DNA of 64,000 nucleotides from Apostichopus japonicus (taxonomy: Eukaryota > Echinodermata > Holothuroidea > Aspidochirotida > Stichopodidae). The notes below the pieces were generated by a model. It worked only from the letters and a program-made list of their open reading frames with translations, had not been told where the DNA came from and did not search any database. Each line of letters opens with the position of its first letter. The stretch's first letter is position 1. The position numbers and the translations under genes are program-made. Positions 59,350 to 64,000 of this stretch are shown here, one piece after another. Where the stretch lies: contig NC_092577.1 of NCBI RefSeq assembly GCF_037975245.1, forward strand, positions 30,311,898 through 30,375,897, written 5' to 3'.

Positions 59350-60425
59350 TAATATTGCAAGAACAATGTTTTCATATCGATAGAGCTATATCCATGCAGC
59401 GTTTAAAGTTGGTGTAGCGATAACATATAGGCATGTGGGAATACACGTCATAACATGGGGGGGGGGGTGGGTGTTAGCCCTAAAGAAAATGTCTGATTGT
59501 CAAAATATCAAGACATGAATGTTTGGTTAAATTCTTCCTCAGATATATTGTGTCAGTGCCCTGATATCGAAAATGGGTTTTGCTCTGGGGAGGGAGGGCT
59601 TCCGCCCCCAGACCCCGCATCGCACGCCTATGGCGATCAACAATTACGCGTTTCTTGTGAATAAAAGTTAAAAGGCCTGAAGTTCCGATCCTATCAGCAA
59701 CTTCTTAATAGGTAGCTTTGTAAAAAGTATGGTTTTGTAGTAGTGTTTTGGTTGTACTCTGTCTCTCAAGAAGATCGCACTATATAATATTGAAACGTCA
59801 GGTCCACTAACTTGTATCCATTTACCAAACAGAATACCTTTTGTAGTAAAATAAAAGGAATGTTTTTTTTTTAACTCTTAAGGCAAGGGGAAAAAATTAA
59901 GATATTAAATTTGATCATCGTACGTTATGTTTTGATTTGTTTTATAAATTTGTTGGGTTCCTTTATATTTTATTCGTTTCATTTTAGCTTTGCAGTCTTT
60001 TCTGATGGCGAAAAAATGGAAAATATTGATCAAGAAACTGTCTGCTTGGAGGAATAAATCGTTAATTTGAATTTACCCCAAACCTTGCGAATGGCAAGGT
60101 AACATAGCCAAATCGTTTTCTTTACATTCACAGGCTTTCTTAATTTCGCTCCAAATCTAAACTTTTTCTCTGTCGAAAAATGTATGTTACGATTTTATTT
60201 ATATATGCCTATTGATGTACTATACTTTACGCGCAGCGAATGTCAAAAACAGACATTGAAAGAGTATGAGACTTGTTTTTTGTGTGTGGATGTCATTAAG
60301 AATCATTACATACACAGATATGTCTATGGTAGTGCCTTGATCATCTGCAATGGTTTTTGGTTGTTTGTTTCTAAAAATTGTGTCCTGTTTTTTGTTGTTG
60401 TGGTTGCCACGTCCCGTTATCAGCA
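59350..60425. other. Non-coding stretch, nothing recognised
   Basis: A G-run of about ten near 59456-59467; GGAGGGCTTCCGCCCCCAGACC near 59589 resembles the GC-rich ends of TIR elements but lacks a partner. Confidence 0.4.
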
Positions 60426-60429
60426 ACAG

Positions 60430-61565
60430 CTAAAACTACAATGATAGCAATGTCACCACCATCAACAGCAACATCCGTAATAACAGCAACAGCGACGATA
60501 TCAACAACAACAGTAGCAACAGTTACAACAGCAGAGATAACAAGAATGATATCGGTGGTAGCAAGATCAATGAAAACTAAAAAGAAGATCGGCACAAACA
60601 GTAGAAATAAACAATATCAGAAAATGGTATCAACAGCAACAATAACAGCGATAGTAACATCCGCATTAACAGCAACAGCAACATCAACAAAAACAACGGC
60701 GGCAACAGCAACAACAGAAACAACAAATCCAATAGCAACAGCAACAGCAATAACAGCAACAATGTAATCAACAATAACAGCAACAGCAACATCCGCATTA
60801 ACAGCAACAGCAACATCAACAAAAACAACGGCGACAACAGCAACAGCAGAAACAACAAATCCAATAGCAACAGCAACAGCAATAACAGCAACAATGTAAT
60901 CAACAATAACAGCAACAGCAACATCCGCATTAGCAGCAACAGCAACATCAACAAAAACAACGGCGACAACAGCAACAGCAGAAACAACAAATCCAATAGC
61001 AACAGCAACAGCAATAACAGCAACAATGTAATCAACAATAACAGCAACAGCAACATCCGCATTAGCAGCAACAGCGGCATCAACAAAAACAACGACGACA
61101 ACAGCAACAACAGAAACAACAAAACCAATAGCAACAACAGCGTCAGCAACAATTTAAACAACAGTACCAGCGATAGTACCAGCTTGCAGTATCAAGAACA
61201 ACATCATCAATAACAAACACAATAGTAACAATATGGAGTGTTAGCTCAGTTGTTAACGCCGGTGCCTTTCAATCATAATGTCCCGAGTTCGAGTCACTCC
61301 AAGATTAATGTATGTCATCCAGTTACAGAGTTGTTGACAATTGACAATTCATAATCACGGAAGTTAAAATATGAATATAAGAGACCGACTTCGGTCAGCT
61401 TGCGGCTTTGATAAGCCAATGATGGCTTCTTCGCGAGTTCCTGCTTGCAGGAGGATCTGAAATACATACATAAAACAACAGTTACAAAAACAACTGAAAC
61501 TGCGACGACAGCTACAGCGATAATAATACCAACAACACCAAGAAATAATAGCACCATGACGTCAT
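60430..61565. repeat. CAA/CAG-rich repeat with 132-bp higher-order unit
   Basis: AACAGCAACAGCAAC-type sequence dominates. Within it CATCCGCATT recurs at 60659, 60790, 60922 and 61054, a period of 131-132 bp; each unit carries AAAAACAACGGCGACAACAG and AACAACAAATCCAATAGC. Because 132 and 3 are commensurate, both strands stay open, giving a leucine-rich minus-strand ORF (60577-61161) and an Ala/Thr-rich plus-strand ORF (60378-60767). I regard both as artefacts. A SINE interrupts the block at 61234-61470. Confidence 0.9.
61234..61470 (+). mobile_element. SINE family C, copy 3
   Basis: The head TGGAGTGTTAGCTCAG pairs its first seven bases with CACTCCA near 61296-61302, a perfect acceptor-like stem. 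The B-box is AGTTCGAGTC. The body GACTTCGGTCAGCTTGCGG and the tail ATACATACATAA match the copy at 8571. The surrounding CAACAA sequence resumes on the far side, so it inserted into the CAA/CAG repeat. Confidence 0.9.
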
Positions 61566-64000
61566 GATTAATCAACAAACTATGACAATGTATACGATGT
61601 GCAACTTGCCGTTACATGGCGGGAGTGAAGGCATTTAAGTTGGAACACAATGTCGGCTTTAGATGTCGCAGCAGGGTAAAAGGCTTTAACGATTTTGCAG
61701 CCTGTATTAGTCATGTGCAAACCGCATATATGAATGTATCATATTCATGCATCTATAGTAACACAGATAGTCTTGTTAAACTATATATCCTGTTTGAAGT
61801 ACAATGTCAGTCGTCATTCAAACTCATGACGTCATTGGAGGTCATAGCGAACGAATGATTGGCCTATCACCATCTCCCGTCTATGGCAAGCCATGTGCCA
61901 TACCCGTCTCCCCACGTGACGATATCGTTCTGATCATCTCAATGTACGGCTCTCTGATCTTTCTGACACGTCCTCGATTGTATTGAACTTTTCCAAAAAA
62001 AAAAGAAGAACAAACGTCTCAGTCCCTCAAGCTAAATCTCTCTATTCCATAAAACATCCCCCATAAAACGTGCAGAGCACATTATCTTCCATTACGATGA
62101 CGTGAGCATGACGTAGAATGACGTAAGGTCATTTTAATTGACAATATGTTGGTTATTCTTTCCCATCTTCAAGTTGGTCATTCCAAAATACAAATCAATC
62201 TCTTTTTAGATTGTTAAAAAAAGCAAAAAAAATCAGATGTCACTACATTGATTGACGATACGCGAGACGTGGTTTACTAACAAGTTGAAAGGATCGTGTT
62301 GCCGTCTGATTAACGGTTCACGTGTCGTGGTATGAAAAAAAAAACCAAAAATCGAATAAAGCCATATACAGTTTTGTTAAGTATATCCAAACTTAAAACA
62401 CAACGTGTATACTGTCAAAGTCAGTCTATAAAACGTTGACAAGTATTTTTAACCTATCTCTTTTAGATCACATTTACTGCTTGACCTAATTATTTCCCAA
62501 ACTTAACTAAGGCTTCCTGACGTATTATCTCTAGCTTCATTCCTCCTTTATCGTGTTTTCATGTGCTCCGTGCTAATTTTGTGCTTTGCGTATAATAACT
62601 ATTTATATATTTTTTTAAAAGTTTTGGTCTAATCTTTACATGTACAAGATTGACTTAAACTAACTTACATCACATTCCGTACTTTTTTTAATATTTTTTA
62701 TTAATAGTACACTGGCTTCACTTTATTGTATGCAATATTTTTCCTCTATAAAACGGGGAATATCTCTGGGCAAGGTTGTAAGGATATCGTCTAAAATATT
62801 ATCTGCGAAGGACTCGAGAAGAAGAGGAATTTGAGAAGGAAATATTATTAAACGCCGGCAATCAAGCATTCAAAGTAGAAAGAGTCAGAGCAAAATGTCC
62901 ACAACTCATTGGCTAAACGGACGTATGACAACGCATATTTTCTTTCATATTTTGTTTCCATTTCATTTCTGTCTTTTGATCTTATTCTTCTTCTTCTTGT
63001 TCTCCATCTCCATCGAGAGGAGGAGGTGTAGGAATAATGACAAGAAAATACGTCCATCTGAAGAACAATGGTAGTCATAGGCAGTAATCATCCTTTAAAT
63101 AAAGTGAGAATATGACGAAGAAAAAAAAAAGATGGTGGCTTCTTGAAATGAGTTGTATTTTATAAATTATTATCTATCTCAGTAAACTTTTTTTTTTGTC
63201 TGATTGAATTTTATAAACTCCTTGAATACCTTGTAGTATCTTCCGGTGGTTTTTATTCTTGGGTCGTGACGTTAATATTCTTTGTGACGAAAAGCAAGAA
63301 TGCAGATAAATACTAGATAGTATTATCATTCTTAATGCTTTTAAACTGTACTCAGCTCAACCTACGCGTGCAAAGGGTCACACTCTGGATGTACTTGTTG
63401 ATGTCAACACTGATTATGTTAATCCTTTAAAACAGTAATTCCACTTACTATCCCTCTAAGTAATCACTTTGCGATCACCTTTGATCTTTAGGGTAACATT
63501 TCTAGAATTGAATTTACTTGTAATTATAGTAAGCTGATTGAACGTATCGTACTTAGCAGACTTGCATGATCATATAAGAAGAGTAATAATAATCTCCACA
63601 TTTAGCCAACAATTTTGGCTCTAGGCAAAGCTCACAGCACGGAGACTCTATACTCCTGCGATTAATCGCAGTTATATTTACACGACTTCTGAAAATAACT
63701 TTGCCACTGTCCTACTTTTGCGTGATATTAGTGCTGCGTGCGTTTGACAAATGTTGATCACTCCTTTCTGTATTCGAAGTTCGTCTAATGCAAGTTGCTT
63801 AAAAGGTAGTCAGTATAGGCCCCAAAATATAGCACGCTACAATTGCTAGAAGTTTTAAAATAGTACTTTCCTGGAGGTCTTTATGCTCTCCAAATTGTTC
63901 TCAGACATTTTTAAGGAACACACAAGATGACTGAATGTCCCAGTGAGGAAAATTTCATAGTTCGGTTGTAATAAATACAGTTTAAGAATTTTGACCAAAG
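61566..64000. other. Non-coding stretch, nothing recognised
   Basis: TGACGTCA palindromes near 61825 and just outside the block (61557) resemble CRE sites but have no gene nearby. A segment near 63799-63870 (TTAAAAGGTAGT, AGTATAGGCCCC, ATATAGCACGCTAC) resembles the tip of MITE M2 but could not be followed to a second end. Confidence 0.4.

Noticed and set aside
60577-61161. Leucine-rich 194-residue minus-strand ORF as a membrane protein
   Set aside because: It is the reverse reading of a CAA/CAG repeat with a 132-bp period; leucine comes from TTG/CTG codons of simple sequence.
61557-61832. CRE-type TGACGTCA promoter elements
   Set aside because: Palindromes of this kind occur at several unrelated places in the window and no transcription unit is nearby.

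Overview
This is eukaryotic, AT-rich, almost entirely non-coding DNA. It carries tRNA-headed SINEs, 5'-truncated non-LTR retrotransposon ends, many small terminal-inverted-repeat (TIR) DNA transposons, long (AT)n microsatellites, minisatellites and many runs of nine or more G or C. There is no operon structure, no long ORF without internal repetition and no convincing host exon. The repeat style suggests a marine invertebrate; an echinoderm is my best guess at low confidence, from impression and not from a search. The window reads as intergenic or deep intronic sequence.

Layout. 1-13 kb: a 165-bp tandem block, the 3' end of an L2/CR1-like LINE, tRNA-headed SINEs, a TACAG-rich duplicated block and a 150-bp tandem block. 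14-18 kb: minisatellites with 30, 48, 21 and 120 bp units. The 48-bp array stays open in all three forward frames and yields spurious proteins. 18.7-21.1 kb: two nested insertions, a SINE inside a TTAA-flanked MITE and a hAT-like MITE inside another 8-bp-TSD transposon. 22-34 kb: a pyrimidine-rich array, another SINE family, two adjacent TTAA-flanked MITEs, a SINE with an L2-like tail and long quiet stretches. 34.7-42.1 kb: the densest transposon area. It holds an element with TIR arms of about 390 bp, several elements with GC-rich TIRs, a palindrome-rich element, and a PIF/Harbinger derivative that keeps a fragment of transposase and AACGGA motif arrays. A 766-bp hAT-like element sits inside that derivative and itself contains a piece of a third family. 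46-51 kb: a second hAT MITE, a hairpin-forming inverted repeat and a 1.7-kb satellite (28-bp unit, 252-bp higher-order period). 55.9-59.3 kb: a nested cluster with the third hAT MITE, then a second LINE remnant. 60.4-61.6 kb: a CAA/CAG-rich repeat interrupted by a SINE.

No genes here work together in a pathway. The mobile-element parts do show relationships. One SINE shares its terminal 3' hairpin with the LINE in the same window, which suggests LINE-driven copying. Two SINEs share a head but have different tails. A core of about 100 bp recurs in elements whose TIRs differ. Target-site duplications resolve several insertion orders. Coordinates of diverged repeats are read by eye and are approximate unless a TSD is given.
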